This document shows, piece after piece, positions 55,088 through 63,549 of a stretch of 64,000 bases of DNA (the stretch's first letter is position 1; every line of letters starts with the position of its first letter). The stretch spans positions 80,697 through 144,696 of the forward strand of contig JAGZSY010000013.1 in assembly GCA_018380885.1 (NCBI GenBank), in the 5' to 3' direction. This DNA is from Enterocloster asparagiformis (GTDB lineage Bacteria; Bacillota; Clostridia; Lachnospirales; Lachnospiraceae). The notes beneath the pieces are model-generated. The model was not told the origin of the DNA and did not search any database. It saw nothing but the letters and a program-made list of their open reading frames with translations. The translations under genes and the position numbers were made by a program.

Positions 55088-55131
55088 AATACCGCAGCCT
55101 CTGCGAATTTTGCAGAGACTGCGGTATTTTT
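55088..55131 (+). terminator. Terminator of the Crp-type gene
   Basis: AATACCGCAG / CTGCGGTATT with inner CTCTGC / GCAGAG stem, then TTTTTG. It begins directly at the stop codon. Confidence 0.85.
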
Positions 55132-55195
55132 GACGTGGATGTTCTGTTTTCTGCGGATTCGTACCGCTTTGGTGCCGCTTATGTACCGCTCCGGC

Positions 55196-56314
55196 CTACG
55201 CCTCCTGGTTTGGCTGCTGGCCCGGCTCCGCCGCCGGCTCTTCCGCCGCCGTTTTTTCCGTGGCCGCCGCCGGCATGCCCTTAGCCGGGTAATATTTCAG
55301 CTTGAGGAAATCATCCATCCCGCCGGCCAGCACATTCCGGTAGGACGAATCGTTCCCGGTGACAATGTGTCCCAGCCTATCGTATTCCGCCATGGCCTTT
55401 TTGGTGCGTCCGCCGGACAGGGCCTTGGACACGAAGGACCCGTCCAGGAAAACCACGCCCATCATGCTGACCGTATTTTTCCCGCTTCGCTCGGAGAAGG
55501 GGTAAACCCAGATCATCGTATCGTTTTCGTGGATCGCCTTCTTATCCGAGAACATGCCGAAGGTCCAGCGCTTTCCAACCCAGAGGCTGCCCAGCTTCAA
55601 CGCGCCGCTGAAGTCCTGCTCCAGCTCTTCCTCCTTAAACTGGGGATGAGCCGCCAGATAATCCGCCACGCTGCGCCCGATGGCCTTGGACGAGGCGTTG
55701 CCCAGAGCCACCAGGCCGATCAGGGCCAAAGCCACGCCGAAGGCGCTGAATCCATAAATGTTGCCGACCGTGTCCCCTTTTATTTTTCCGCCTGTGATCA
55801 CATAGACCGTGTCCGGCACTTCGTCCAGCACCGAGCCCAGGGCTTTCTTGTAATAGCGAAGGTCCTCGCCTGAGAGCAGTTCCAGGCTGCCCTTGACCAC
55901 AATCCCGGTCTCCGCGACATCGCCCTCTCCATCCAGAGCCGCCCAGAACTGATCCGCCAGCTCCTCCATGCCGTCCTCCTGCTTGACCGCGCACTCCACT
56001 GCCAGGAAATCATCCCGGTTCTCATCGTACACAACGTAGCCCAGCCGCGATTTGGAGGTGCCTCTGCTCACGCCGTTCACCTTTTTGGTGACCATCTCCT
56101 CCATGTAGGAGCCAAGAGGGTATTTGACCTCATAGGACACATACTGCCCCTCCAGCTCCTGGAGGTTCATCTCTCCCGTCAGGACAACCGGCCCCTTAAT
56201 CGCGTCGAACACGGCAAAATCCGTCAGCATAAACGCCACATAGCCGGCGATCAGTAAAACAATGCCAATGCAGATTTGCGGAAGCCGCACAGCCCAAGTC
56301 ATTTTCTTAACCAT
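55196..56314 (-). CDS. DUF6709-like membrane protein
   Basis: About 372 residues. Two membrane segments (~10-32 and ~190-215) with an extracytoplasmic domain between, then a cytoplasmic part with a Gly/Lys-rich region, ending in a Pro/Glu/Ala-rich tail. Resembles DUF6709 proteins of Lachnospiraceae. I chose ATG 56314, six bases after GAGGAA. Function unknown. Confidence 0.65.
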   Translation of the reverse strand: MVKKMTWAVRLPQICIGIVLLIAGYVAFMLTDFAVFDAIKGPVVLTGEMNLQELEGQYVSYEVKYPLGSYMEEMVTKKVNGVSRGTSKSRLGYVVYDENRDDFLAVECAVKQEDGMEELADQFWAALDGEGDVAETGIVVKGSLELLSGEDLRYYKKALGSVLDEVPDTVYVITGGKIKGDTVGNIYGFSAFGVALALIGLVALGNASSKAIGRSVADYLAAHPQFKEEELEQDFSGALKLGSLWVGKRWTFGMFSDKKAIHENDTMIWVYPFSERSGKNTVSMMGVVFLDGSFVSKALSGGRTKKAMAEYDRLGHIVTGNDSSYRNVLAGGMDDFLKLKYYPAKGMPAAATEKTAAEEPAAEPGQQPNQEA

Positions 56315-56451
56315 TCCCATTTCCTCTTTTCCATAAGTATGCCAATATCATATCAAGTTCAATGCCAAGCTGCAAGAAGCCCGTCACGAACCGGAGTTTT
56401 ACAGCACGAGCAGCCCTTCAAGGTCCTTTTTCATCCCGGTATGCAGGCAAT

Positions 56452-56497
56452 ACCTTGACGGTTTTTTCGCTATTTTATGCTGGAAAATCCGTCAAGG
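56452..56497. promoter_or_regulatory. Inverted repeat upstream of the gyrB paralogue
   Basis: CCTTGACGG-N28-CCGTCAAGG perfect 9-bp arms (extended to ~14 bp with one mismatch by flanking T/A runs), ~65-110 bp upstream of the ATG. One arm contains TTGACG, and a TATAAT lies at 56516-56521. It may be an operator, or DNA topology-sensitive element, for this topoisomerase gene. Confidence 0.55.
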
Positions 56498-56562
56498 CTT
56501 TTGCCGCCCGTTTGCTATAATAGGATAACGTTCATATCATCGGGAAGGAGTGTCACAACGCT

Positions 56563-58761
56563 ATGAAACCAGAAGATCCATCACAGACCCCGGCCGGCCC
56601 GGGAACCATGGGCCGGGAAACCCACTACTGCGCGGAGCAAATCCAGATTTTGGAAGGGCTGGAGGCTGTGCGCAAGCGGCCCGCCATGTACATCGGCAGC
56701 ACGGCCGCTCCCGGGCTCCATCACCTGGTCTACGAGATCGTGGACAACGCGGTGGACGAGGCCCTGGCCGGCCATTGCAGCGCGGTGTCCGTCACCCTGA
56801 ACCGGGACGGCTCGGTTACCGTGTCCGACAACGGCCGCGGCATCCCGGTGGGCATTCAGACGAAAACGGGGCTGTCCGCGCTGCAGGTGGTGTTTACCGT
56901 GCTCCACGCAGGCGGCAAATTCGACAGCAGCAATTACAAAGTTTCCGGCGGGCTCCACGGCGTAGGCGCCTCGGTGGTCAACGCCCTCTCCCTGCATCTG
57001 AGCGTGCAGGTCTGCAGGGAGGGCGGCCTCTGGGAGCAGAGCTACACCCGCGGGATCCCCGACGGCCCGGTGCGGCGGACCGGCCTCTGCGGCCCCCACA
57101 GCCCCGGAACCACAGTGACCTTTCTACCGGACCCGGAAATCTTCCGGGACACGGTATTTCAATATGAGCTACTGAAAAACCGGCTGCGGGAGACCGCCTT
57201 TCTCACCGGAGGGCTGTCCCTGTCCCTGACCGACCTGCGGGGCTGCCCTGAGGGCGTGGAGGGCTTAAGGGGTGCGCGGGATATGGTCGGCTCGGGAGGA
57301 GCGGTGGGCTCGAGTGAGATGGTCGGCTCGGGGGACTTGGCCGGCTCGGAGGACTTGGCCGGCTCGGGGGACTTGGTCGGCTCGGAGGACTCGGTCGGCT
57401 CGGGAGACTTGGTCGGCTCAGGGGACTGGATCGGCTCAGGGGGCTGGGTCGGCTCAGGGGGCTCGGCGGCCCGCCGGGACCATTTCCACTGCGAAAAGGG
57501 GCTGGAAGATTTTGTAAGCTGGCTGAACCGGGAGGCCTCCCCCTTATACGGGGAAATTCTCTGCGGCGGCTCGGATTCCGGGGAAATCCAGGTGGAATTT
57601 GCCCTCCAGCACACCTCGGGCTACGACCAGCGACTTTACAGCTTTGCCAACAACATCTCCACCCCTGAGGGCGGTTCCCATGTTACCGGCTTTCACAGCG
57701 CTCTGGTTCGGGCCTTAAACCACTGCGCCCGGAGCCTGAAGCTGCTGAAGGAGTCCGCGCCTCCCCTCTGCCGGGAGGAGCTCACCGAGGGGCTCACGGC
57801 CGTGGTCAGCGTGCGCATGCAGGACCCTCAATTCGAGGGCCAGACCAAGCAGAAGCTGGGCAGCAGCCAGGCCCGGCCCGCGGTAGACGGTCTGGTATAC
57901 CACCGTTTGACATTGTTCCTGGAGCAGCATCCCGATACGGCCAAGGCCATCTGCAACAAGGCCCTGCTGGCGCGCAAGGCCAAGGACGCGGCCAAAAGCG
58001 CCCGGGATCTGGCCCGCCGCAAAACCGCCCTCTCCGGCCTCACCCTGCCCGGCAAGCTGGCGGACTGTTCCGGCCGCAATCCCGAGAACTGCGAGCTGTT
58101 TATCGTGGAGGGCGACTCCGCGGGCGGCTCCGCCAAAGCGGCCCGCTGCCGGGAAAACCAGGCCGTCCTGCCTCTGCGCGGCAAGATACTCAACGTGGAG
58201 AAGGCGGCCATGGACAGAATCTCGTCCAATGCGGAGATCAAGGCCATGATCTCCGCCTTTGGGACCGGGGTTATGGAACACTTTTGCCTGGAACGGCTGC
58301 GCTACCACAAGATTATCCTGATGACCGACGCGGATGTGGACGGCGCCCACATCACCACCCTGCTCCTGACCTTTTTGTTCCGCTTTATGCCCGAGCTGAT
58401 CCGGCACGGGCACGTATTTTTGGCACAGCCGCCCCTTTACCGGGTAGAAAAAGGCCGCAAACTCTGGTATGCTTACAGTGACGCACAGCTGTCCCGGGTT
58501 CTGGATGAGAACGGCCGGGACGGCAATTACAAAATCCAGCGCTACAAGGGACTGGGAGAAATGGACGCGGAACAGCTGTGGGAGACCACCATGGATCCAA
58601 CGCGGCGCAGCCTCCTGCGGGTGACCACCGGCCGGGACATTGATTCGGACAGCCTGCGGGAGACCGACCGCACCTTTGCCCTGCTCATGGGAAATGATGT
58701 GGAGCCCCGCCGGGATTTCATCCTGGCCAATGCGGACCGCATCTCCATGCTGGATGTGTAG
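56563..58761 (+). CDS. GyrB/ParE-type topoisomerase ATPase subunit paralogue with repeat insertion
   Basis: 732 residues. GHKL ATPase domain (~25-215) with DNAVDEA, DNGRGIP and GGLHGVGAS; transducer domain (QTKQKLGSSQ); TOPRIM domain with EGDSAGGSAK and the DDxD-type DADVDG; and a GyrB tail (QRYKGLGEMDAEQLWETTMDP). A ten-copy Gly-Ser-rich insertion occupies residues 243-302, between ATPase and transducer. No gyrA or parC gene is adjacent; the next gene encodes a LysR regulator. It is probably a second copy beside a main gyrB elsewhere, perhaps drug-tolerant or regulatory. Confidence 0.88.
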   Translation: MKPEDPSQTPAGPGTMGRETHYCAEQIQILEGLEAVRKRPAMYIGSTAAPGLHHLVYEIVDNAVDEALAGHCSAVSVTLNRDGSVTVSDNGRGIPVGIQTKTGLSALQVVFTVLHAGGKFDSSNYKVSGGLHGVGASVVNALSLHLSVQVCREGGLWEQSYTRGIPDGPVRRTGLCGPHSPGTTVTFLPDPEIFRDTVFQYELLKNRLRETAFLTGGLSLSLTDLRGCPEGVEGLRGARDMVGSGGAVGSSEMVGSGDLAGSEDLAGSGDLVGSEDSVGSGDLVGSGDWIGSGGWVGSGGSAARRDHFHCEKGLEDFVSWLNREASPLYGEILCGGSDSGEIQVEFALQHTSGYDQRLYSFANNISTPEGGSHVTGFHSALVRALNHCARSLKLLKESAPPLCREELTEGLTAVVSVRMQDPQFEGQTKQKLGSSQARPAVDGLVYHRLTLFLEQHPDTAKAICNKALLARKAKDAAKSARDLARRKTALSGLTLPGKLADCSGRNPENCELFIVEGDSAGGSAKAARCRENQAVLPLRGKILNVEKAAMDRISSNAEIKAMISAFGTGVMEHFCLERLRYHKIILMTDADVDGAHITTLLLTFLFRFMPELIRHGHVFLAQPPLYRVEKGRKLWYAYSDAQLSRVLDENGRDGNYKIQRYKGLGEMDAEQLWETTMDPTRRSLLRVTTGRDIDSDSLRETDRTFALLMGNDVEPRRDFILANADRISMLDV
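57289..57468. repeat. 18-bp tandem repeat (10 units) coding GSGDLV-type hexapeptides
   Basis: Ten 18-bp units within the gyrB paralogue encode G-S-(G/S/E)-(G/E/D)-(A/M/L/S/W)-(V/A/I) hexapeptides. Units differ by a few substitutions only, which suggests recent amplification and likely length variation between strains. The reading frame is kept. Confidence 0.92.
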
Positions 58762-58819
58762 GGGCGGCAGGCACGTCCTCCCGCCCCTGCCTGTATTCCT
58801 GATCGAGAGGGGTAGTTCC

Positions 58820-59785
58820 ATGAACCGAGACGACTTGCAGCTTTTTATGACCATATTTGATGAGCGGAACCTGTTAAAGGCCGCCGAGCTCTTATATCTC
58901 TCCCCTTCCACAGCCGGTTCCCGGCTGCGGGCCATGGAGGAGGAGCTGGGCTTTGAGCTGTTCGAGCGCAGGAAGGGCGTGAAGGAGGCTGCGCCCACGC
59001 CAAAGGGCCTGGAGTTTTCCCGCATCGCAGCCCAGATGCTCTCCCTCTGGAACGAGGCCGACCAGCTGAGCCGCGCGGAGGACTCCCCCCACCTCTCCGT
59101 GGCCACTGTGGACAGCTTTTTGGATTACAACCTGACGCCCCTTTACCGGGACCTGGTCTCACTCCACGGCTTCTCCCTGGATATCAAATGCTATCCCGCA
59201 GACATGATCTACGCCCTGGTGGGCAAAAAGCAGGCGGACGTGGGCTTTGCCCTGTACCACACCAGCGATCCCCACGTGGACGTGACGCCGGTGATGGAGG
59301 ACGACATGGTGTTGGTGAGCCCGAAGTCCTCCGGCCTCTCTACCCCGGTGGACCCCGCGTGCCTGCCGCCGGAGCGCGAGCTGTTCACCGGCTCCCATTT
59401 CAACAGCAATGTGGGCTGGGGGCCTGAATTCCGTCTGTGGCACGACCGGTATATCGGCGCCTCCTGCCGCCCCCTGGTCACAGCCTCCAGCATCTCCATT
59501 CTCATCGGCTTCCTGGAGATCGGGGATTACTGGACCATCATGCCCTCCACCACGGCCAGGGGCCTGGCGGAGCAGTTCCCCATCCAAATCCTGGCCCTGG
59601 ATCCGGCTCCCCCGAAGCGCACCCTTTACATGCTGACCCACAAATCCCCCTCCAGCCTGTCCGCCGCCAACACGGAGCTGTTTCGCGGATATCTCAGGGA
59701 ATATCTGGGAAATTTTGCGGACCCGCTCCGCGCAAAAAAGCCGTCCCAACCGGAACGGCCTTCTCCTCATTCGTTTCAATTTTGA
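58820..59785 (+). CDS. LysR-family transcriptional regulator
   Basis: 321 residues. N-terminal winged HTH (~1-60, LLYLSPSTAGSRLRAMEEELGFELFERRKG) and a periplasmic-binding-like effector domain (~88-300). I chose ATG 58820 after GAGAGGGG. It starts 58 bases after the topoisomerase gene, same strand, so cotranscription is possible. Its 3' end contains the terminator of the convergent spoIIID. Target genes unknown. Confidence 0.88.
   Translation: MNRDDLQLFMTIFDERNLLKAAELLYLSPSTAGSRLRAMEEELGFELFERRKGVKEAAPTPKGLEFSRIAAQMLSLWNEADQLSRAEDSPHLSVATVDSFLDYNLTPLYRDLVSLHGFSLDIKCYPADMIYALVGKKQADVGFALYHTSDPHVDVTPVMEDDMVLVSPKSSGLSTPVDPACLPPERELFTGSHFNSNVGWGPEFRLWHDRYIGASCRPLVTASSISILIGFLEIGDYWTIMPSTTARGLAEQFPIQILALDPAPPKRTLYMLTHKSPSSLSAANTELFRGYLREYLGNFADPLRAKKPSQPERPSPHSFQF
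59735..59760 (-). terminator. Terminator of spoIIID inside the lysR 3' end
   Basis: On the minus strand GCCGTTCC-GGTT-GGGACGGC followed by TTTTTT, ~48 bases past the spoIIID stop. It lies within the last codons of the lysR gene. Confidence 0.88.
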
Positions 59786-59807
59786 ATCCCTTTTGAACGG
59801 GCGCGCC

Positions 59808-60083
59808 TTAATCGTCGTCCTTGCTGCACATCTGAAGTCTGTGCTGATACTTTTCACGCGTGGCCAGTCCGCCGCGAATATGGCGCTCGGACTTATTCAC
59901 ATCCAGAACCACCCTGGCCTGAGCTGCCAGGGTCGGATTGATGTGCTCCAATCGGTCGGTAACGTCCTTATGTACCGTAGATTTGGAGATTCCGAACTTT
60001 TTCGCTGTCTGCCTCACCGTTGCATTGTGGTCTATGATGTAATTGGCGATGGCTACGGCCCGTTCTTCAATGTACTCCTTCAA
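59808..60083 (-). CDS. spoIIID: Sporulation transcription factor SpoIIID
   Basis: 91 residues. It begins with a TTG codon after a GGGGG site and follows SpoIIID closely: YI-ER, HTH around 19-45 (TAKKFGISKSTVHKDV), and RHIRGG-ATREKY at the end. In the mother cell it both activates and represses sigma-E and sigma-K genes. A faint sigma-E-like pair (AAATATT, then GTACAGG) lies upstream near 60130-60160. It shows that the host makes endospores. Confidence 0.94.
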   Translation of the reverse strand: MKEYIEERAVAIANYIIDHNATVRQTAKKFGISKSTVHKDVTDRLEHINPTLAAQARVVLDVNKSERHIRGGLATREKYQHRLQMCSKDDD

Positions 60084-60195
60084 ACGAATCCCCCTGAGGA
60101 TGTTTTTTACATCTTATGCGGGGGATAAATGGAATAGCACACCCTGTACGGATTCTATCGGAAATATTTTTCTATCTCACGCGGAAATTTTCAAG

Positions 60196-60914
60196 TCAGC
60201 GCGTCCCCGACGGCTTCTGAACCAAATAGCGCCTCATCGTCTCCAGCAGCTCAGACGCCTTTTCAAAGCAGCCGCTGGTTTTAAAGAAATGCACGCCCTT
60301 TTGAGATTGAAGAAGTGTATGAACCTCCACTTATCCGCATTATATGCGTTCGCTGTCTTGCATTACAGGCCTGCGTCCTTTCCTACCACCAGACGATCCA
60401 AATCCGCCAGCATACAGGGATGTTCCTTGCTGCGGTACATCATGTTGGAACGTCTGACTTTAAGTCCGGTTTCCTCCATGAAACGCCTTGCGACATATTC
60501 TTCCAGATCGCGCCCCTAACGCATCGATTCATTATCTTCTATCATGACCTGATCCGATACCTTGTCGCGATATACGCTCATCTGGCTTGCATACGGGTTC
60601 AGCCCGCAGACAGCCCCCGCATCCGATCCTCCGATACCGGTTTTTCTGAGCCTGAGCCAGGCTTCCCGGCTCGGCTCCGGATCGCCGGATGGGTGATTAT
60701 GGATACATACAACAAAAGCGGCGTTGTTTAAAATCGAGTATTTAAAAATGTTCTGTACATCTACAATACAGTTATTTAATCCCCCCACCGCAACGATTTC
60801 TACCGCTTCCTGCGGGTTGGTGAAACGCCGCATACCATACAGTACACGGCTCTCCTTTACAATCTGAAGGTGCACGATTCCGACTTTCTTTTTGGGAATG
60901 GGCCGCTTTGTCAT
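60196..60914 (-). pseudogene. RadC-YqaJ fused remnant (mobile-element gene decay)
   Basis: From 60914 the frame encodes a RadC/JAB-type domain (residues ~1-80, with HNHPSGDPEPS) that continues without a break into a YqaJ/lambda-exonuclease-like domain (RKTGIGGSDAGAVCGLNPY). The reading then stops at TAG (60518-60516) where YqaJ has Trp (MRWGRDLEE-type), resumes in frame (GRDLEEYVARRFMEE...CMLADLDRLVVGKDAGL), stops again at TAA where Glu of the GLECKT-type motif is expected, then leaves the frame. Both domains are phage/ICE-related. It is a dead fusion made by deletion, not an expressed gene. Confidence 0.8.
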
Positions 60915-60939
60915 ATTTTCAAGCTTTTTGTACCTTCTA

Positions 60940-61018
60940 AGCTTTGCTCACCAACTGATAAGCCTTGTCGATCATTGCATTTCCATCTACCGTCTTGGCA
61001 AATAGAAGCCATGCCTTA
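60940..61018 (-). pseudogene. Short C-terminal fragment upstream of the RadC-YqaJ remnant
   Basis: Minus-strand reading AKAWLLFAKTVDGNAMIDKA continues to YQLVSKA and stop near 60943. No start or family recognised. It looks like the end of a truncated mobile-element gene. Confidence 0.35.
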
Positions 61019-61024
61019 GCACTG

Positions 61025-61062
61025 CTGTCAAAAAACACCGCTATGAAAATTTCTCCATAGCG
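61025..61062 (-). terminator. Terminator after truncated AAA ATPase
   Basis: ACACCGCTATG / CATAGCGGTGT stem followed by TTTTTTG on the minus strand, beginning right after the stop codon. Confidence 0.88.
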
Positions 61063-61066
61063 GTGT

Positions 61067-61381
61067 CTATCTTTCTATTATTATGATAACAGTATCTTTT
61101 GTATCTCTAAATTCTATGTCAAACAGTTCAAATGCTTTATGGATCGGTCTTTCTTCCCGTGGCGTCTCCGGCTCCCATTCATCCTCTTTATCCAAGCACT
61201 GTAAAAACTGCTCTACTGAAGGTTCCGCCATGCTAATATAAATCACATGCCGAAAATTCTCGTATGCAAATTTCTTTAATATATAAGTTTTTCCTACCTG
61301 TTTGGCGCCAGAGACCTGAAGGACCTGACCGGAATCATTCTGTTTCCATTGCAACAATTTATTATATATATCACGTTTCAA
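61067..61381 (-). pseudogene. Truncated AAA_14/DUF4143-type ATPase
   Basis: 104 residues against ~400 for the family. N-terminal Walker A SGAKQVGKT (25-33) is intact. The reading ends at TVIIIIER, exactly where Walker B (VIIIDEIQ-type) should be, and meets a terminator. The ATP hydrolysis and DUF4143 parts are missing, so it cannot be functional. Likely a toxin-antitoxin or defence-related relic in the AT-rich tail of the window. Confidence 0.8.
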
Positions 61382-61889
61382 TCCTGATGTTTAGACAAAG
61401 TTCGACTAATTGTTATCACCATTAAAGAAAGCAGGAGAAAATATCCCCTGCTCGAAGCATCATATTAAGCTTCCCGCATCTAAATTTCCAGTTCGACAGA
61501 CTGGAAGTTATTTCATAGAATCTAACTGTTTTTTGAGTCACAAAATACCTGCCATGTTTGAATCTGATTTCTTTTAATTTTTACTTTCCAACAAGCGGGG
61601 AGAGCCCAATATTTTTCTTCGTTTCCCAAATATGAAGCACTTGTTTTTCCTATAATCTATGGAAAATTTATCACTTTCAATGTAATCACAAATCTCAATG
61701 AGATAATCGGGAAACCAGTCAAAATACCCTTTTCATAGCGATTACTTCCCCCTAAAAATTCTTACATCAAACTGTAAAATAAGGTCTATGCTCCATTAAA
61801 TGCATCCTGTACGACAAATTCCGATTTATTCAGTTTGATAAAGCAGAATTTTACACTACTTTCAGTTTCCCAATAAATAGGAATTATTC
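61382..61889. other. AT-rich region with decayed coding remnant
   Basis: No intact gene. A minus-strand open stretch near 61562-61731 reads GYFDWFPDYLIEICDYIESD and onwards, ending in LLESKN and stop; it lacks a start codon and is probably a worn relic. The rest shows nothing recognisable. Base composition is clearly lower in GC than the first 60 kb. Confidence 0.4.
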
Positions 61890-62927
61890 TTAAAAACCGG
61901 ATGTGTCCTTTGTTTCTTCATACTCTTTAGACACATAATTAAAATGATGCTGAACTCCATTATCGTTTTTCATATTATGGTAAATAGTCATATTGTCTAA
62001 TTCCCACTTTGTATTGAATGCCACCTGCCCAAGACTGATAGCTTCTCCCATATCATTGCAGTACTCAAAGAGGCTACTTTTATAGACGTCTTGAACATTA
62101 GGTTTTCCATATTTTTCTGTAAGACTTTTCTCAACCTTTTGAAAATCATTATAGTATTCATTAAAATTACTATGATCTTCAACTACCGCATATACAACTG
62201 CAAACAATTCGTCATTTTGATTAAACGCATATATTAATTTCACATTTACACCAGCTGCTGTTGTATCATAGCTTAAAGTGTTACTTACTTTTCCTTTTGA
62301 ATAAACGCCACCCTTTTCTTCTTCATATCTTTCCACCACATCTTTTGAATCTCCAAACTGTGCATTTCTTATATCGCAATTTCTCTTTTCAATCTTAACA
62401 ATTATGTTCTTAACTTCGGACGTATTACCACTCGCATCCTCACTATAAACGTCAAGCAAAAATTCTCCTTCACTATCAAAGTTTGTATCCCCGTCTATTT
62501 TAATCTGTTGTGTTCCACTGGCATCAGTAGAAGTTGCATAATCGTCCACATTAAACTCATCACCCAAATTCAAAAAAACTTCAGGTGTATTCAGTGTTAA
62601 TATTGGTGCTGTGGTGTCCTTTATGCTAATATTATATTGAAAATCTTTTGTATTTCCTTTTTTATTAGTTGCCAAATACGTTATTGTATAATTTCCGGGG
62701 GTATTTATATCAAAACCACCATCATCTGAAACTTTCATTTCCGTAATAATCTCCGAATCAAAAGCTATACAATCTGAAGGTTTGATTTTTTCTCCTAACT
62801 CTATCTCATTCACAGTCTGCCTAACTCCTTCAAAAGATCCTTTTCCACACCCTGCCATAACTACCGAACACACTGTTAATGCACACATAAACGTCATTAC
62901 TCTACTAGCATAAACTTTGCTTTTCAT
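61890..62927 (-). CDS. AT-rich lipoprotein with Ig-like (DUF5011-type) domains
   Basis: 345 residues. Signal peptide with lipobox MAGC (Cys27). Residues ~35-105 and ~108-180 form two bacterial Ig-like domains (PGNYTITYLATNKKGNT; GEFLLDVYSEDASGNTSEV are the typical closing strands), then a C-terminal ~160-residue unknown domain. It is anchored outside the membrane. AT-rich codon use differs sharply from the rest of the window, suggesting horizontal transfer. Function unknown. Confidence 0.8.
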   Translation of the reverse strand: MKSKVYASRVMTFMCALTVCSVVMAGCGKGSFEGVRQTVNEIELGEKIKPSDCIAFDSEIITEMKVSDDGGFDINTPGNYTITYLATNKKGNTKDFQYNISIKDTTAPILTLNTPEVFLNLGDEFNVDDYATSTDASGTQQIKIDGDTNFDSEGEFLLDVYSEDASGNTSEVKNIIVKIEKRNCDIRNAQFGDSKDVVERYEEEKGGVYSKGKVSNTLSYDTTAAGVNVKLIYAFNQNDELFAVVYAVVEDHSNFNEYYNDFQKVEKSLTEKYGKPNVQDVYKSSLFEYCNDMGEAISLGQVAFNTKWELDNMTIYHNMKNDNGVQHHFNYVSKEYEETKDTSGF

Positions 62928-63155
62928 TGTAATTCCCCCTTTTTCTTTTCTATTAGAAATATAACACCAATCCCGTATTTTTAGTAGAGAGGTAAAGCCT
63001 AAATTAAGCTAATTTGAATTCACAAAATTCCAATTTATGGTTCTCTTCCAACTCCATCTTCTTAAACTATCTTTTAAGAAACGTCCCTCGCTCTGCTCGT
63101 TCAACTATAAATTGCTTTCATAATATCATAAACTTATAAATGTTACCACAGGATA

Positions 63156-63449
63156 TTACCCTGAAAACCCGAAATGTCTCAAACATCCCCGTAAATCCAA
63201 TTTTGAAAAAGAAAACAGCAGCTTTGATTGTTCAAAACCGCGCTTTTCATCATAGGCAAATTGTTTCACCAAAGCGCAGGGGAAATCTTTACATTGTCCG
63301 CAATGCTTATACCCTTTTGTTTCAGAGCACGATTTTACTGGGCAGCTTTCGCCCCAAAATGGTTTCTCAATATTCACACATCCCTTGCATCCAACTTGTT
63401 CTTTATAAGAGCATTCACTACATAAAAGACCACATCTTGATTCAATCGT
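63156..63449 (-). pseudogene. Damaged DUF3795 gene
   Basis: Encodes a Cys-rich DUF3795-like domain (ESRCGLLCSECSYKE...CKGCVN...HCGQCKDFPCAL). The normal start codon position after AGGGAGGGGG is ACG (63449), not ATG, and the C-terminus departs from family after FAYDEKRG. Both signs suggest decay. An IS1182-type element ends ~38 bp upstream of that start. Confidence 0.55.
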
Positions 63450-63486
63450 AAATATCCCCCTCCCTTTAGAGTGATAATAGAACAAA

Positions 63487-63530
63487 AGGGTGTCGCAAAA
63501 TCATCAAAATAGATGATTGAGCGGCACCCT
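63487..63530 (-). terminator. IS-end hairpin / transposase terminator
   Basis: AGGGTGTCGC...GCGGCACCCT outer stem (9 of 10 bp) plus AATCATC/GATGATT inner stem, TTTTG on the minus strand. It probably marks the left end of the IS. Confidence 0.6.
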
Positions 63531-63549
63531 CGCTCTGTATATAAAAAAA

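Noticed and set aside
57715..59106. 463-codon minus-strand frame over gyrB-like and lysR genes
   Set aside because: Antisense shadow of two well-supported plus-strand genes; common in GC-rich DNA.
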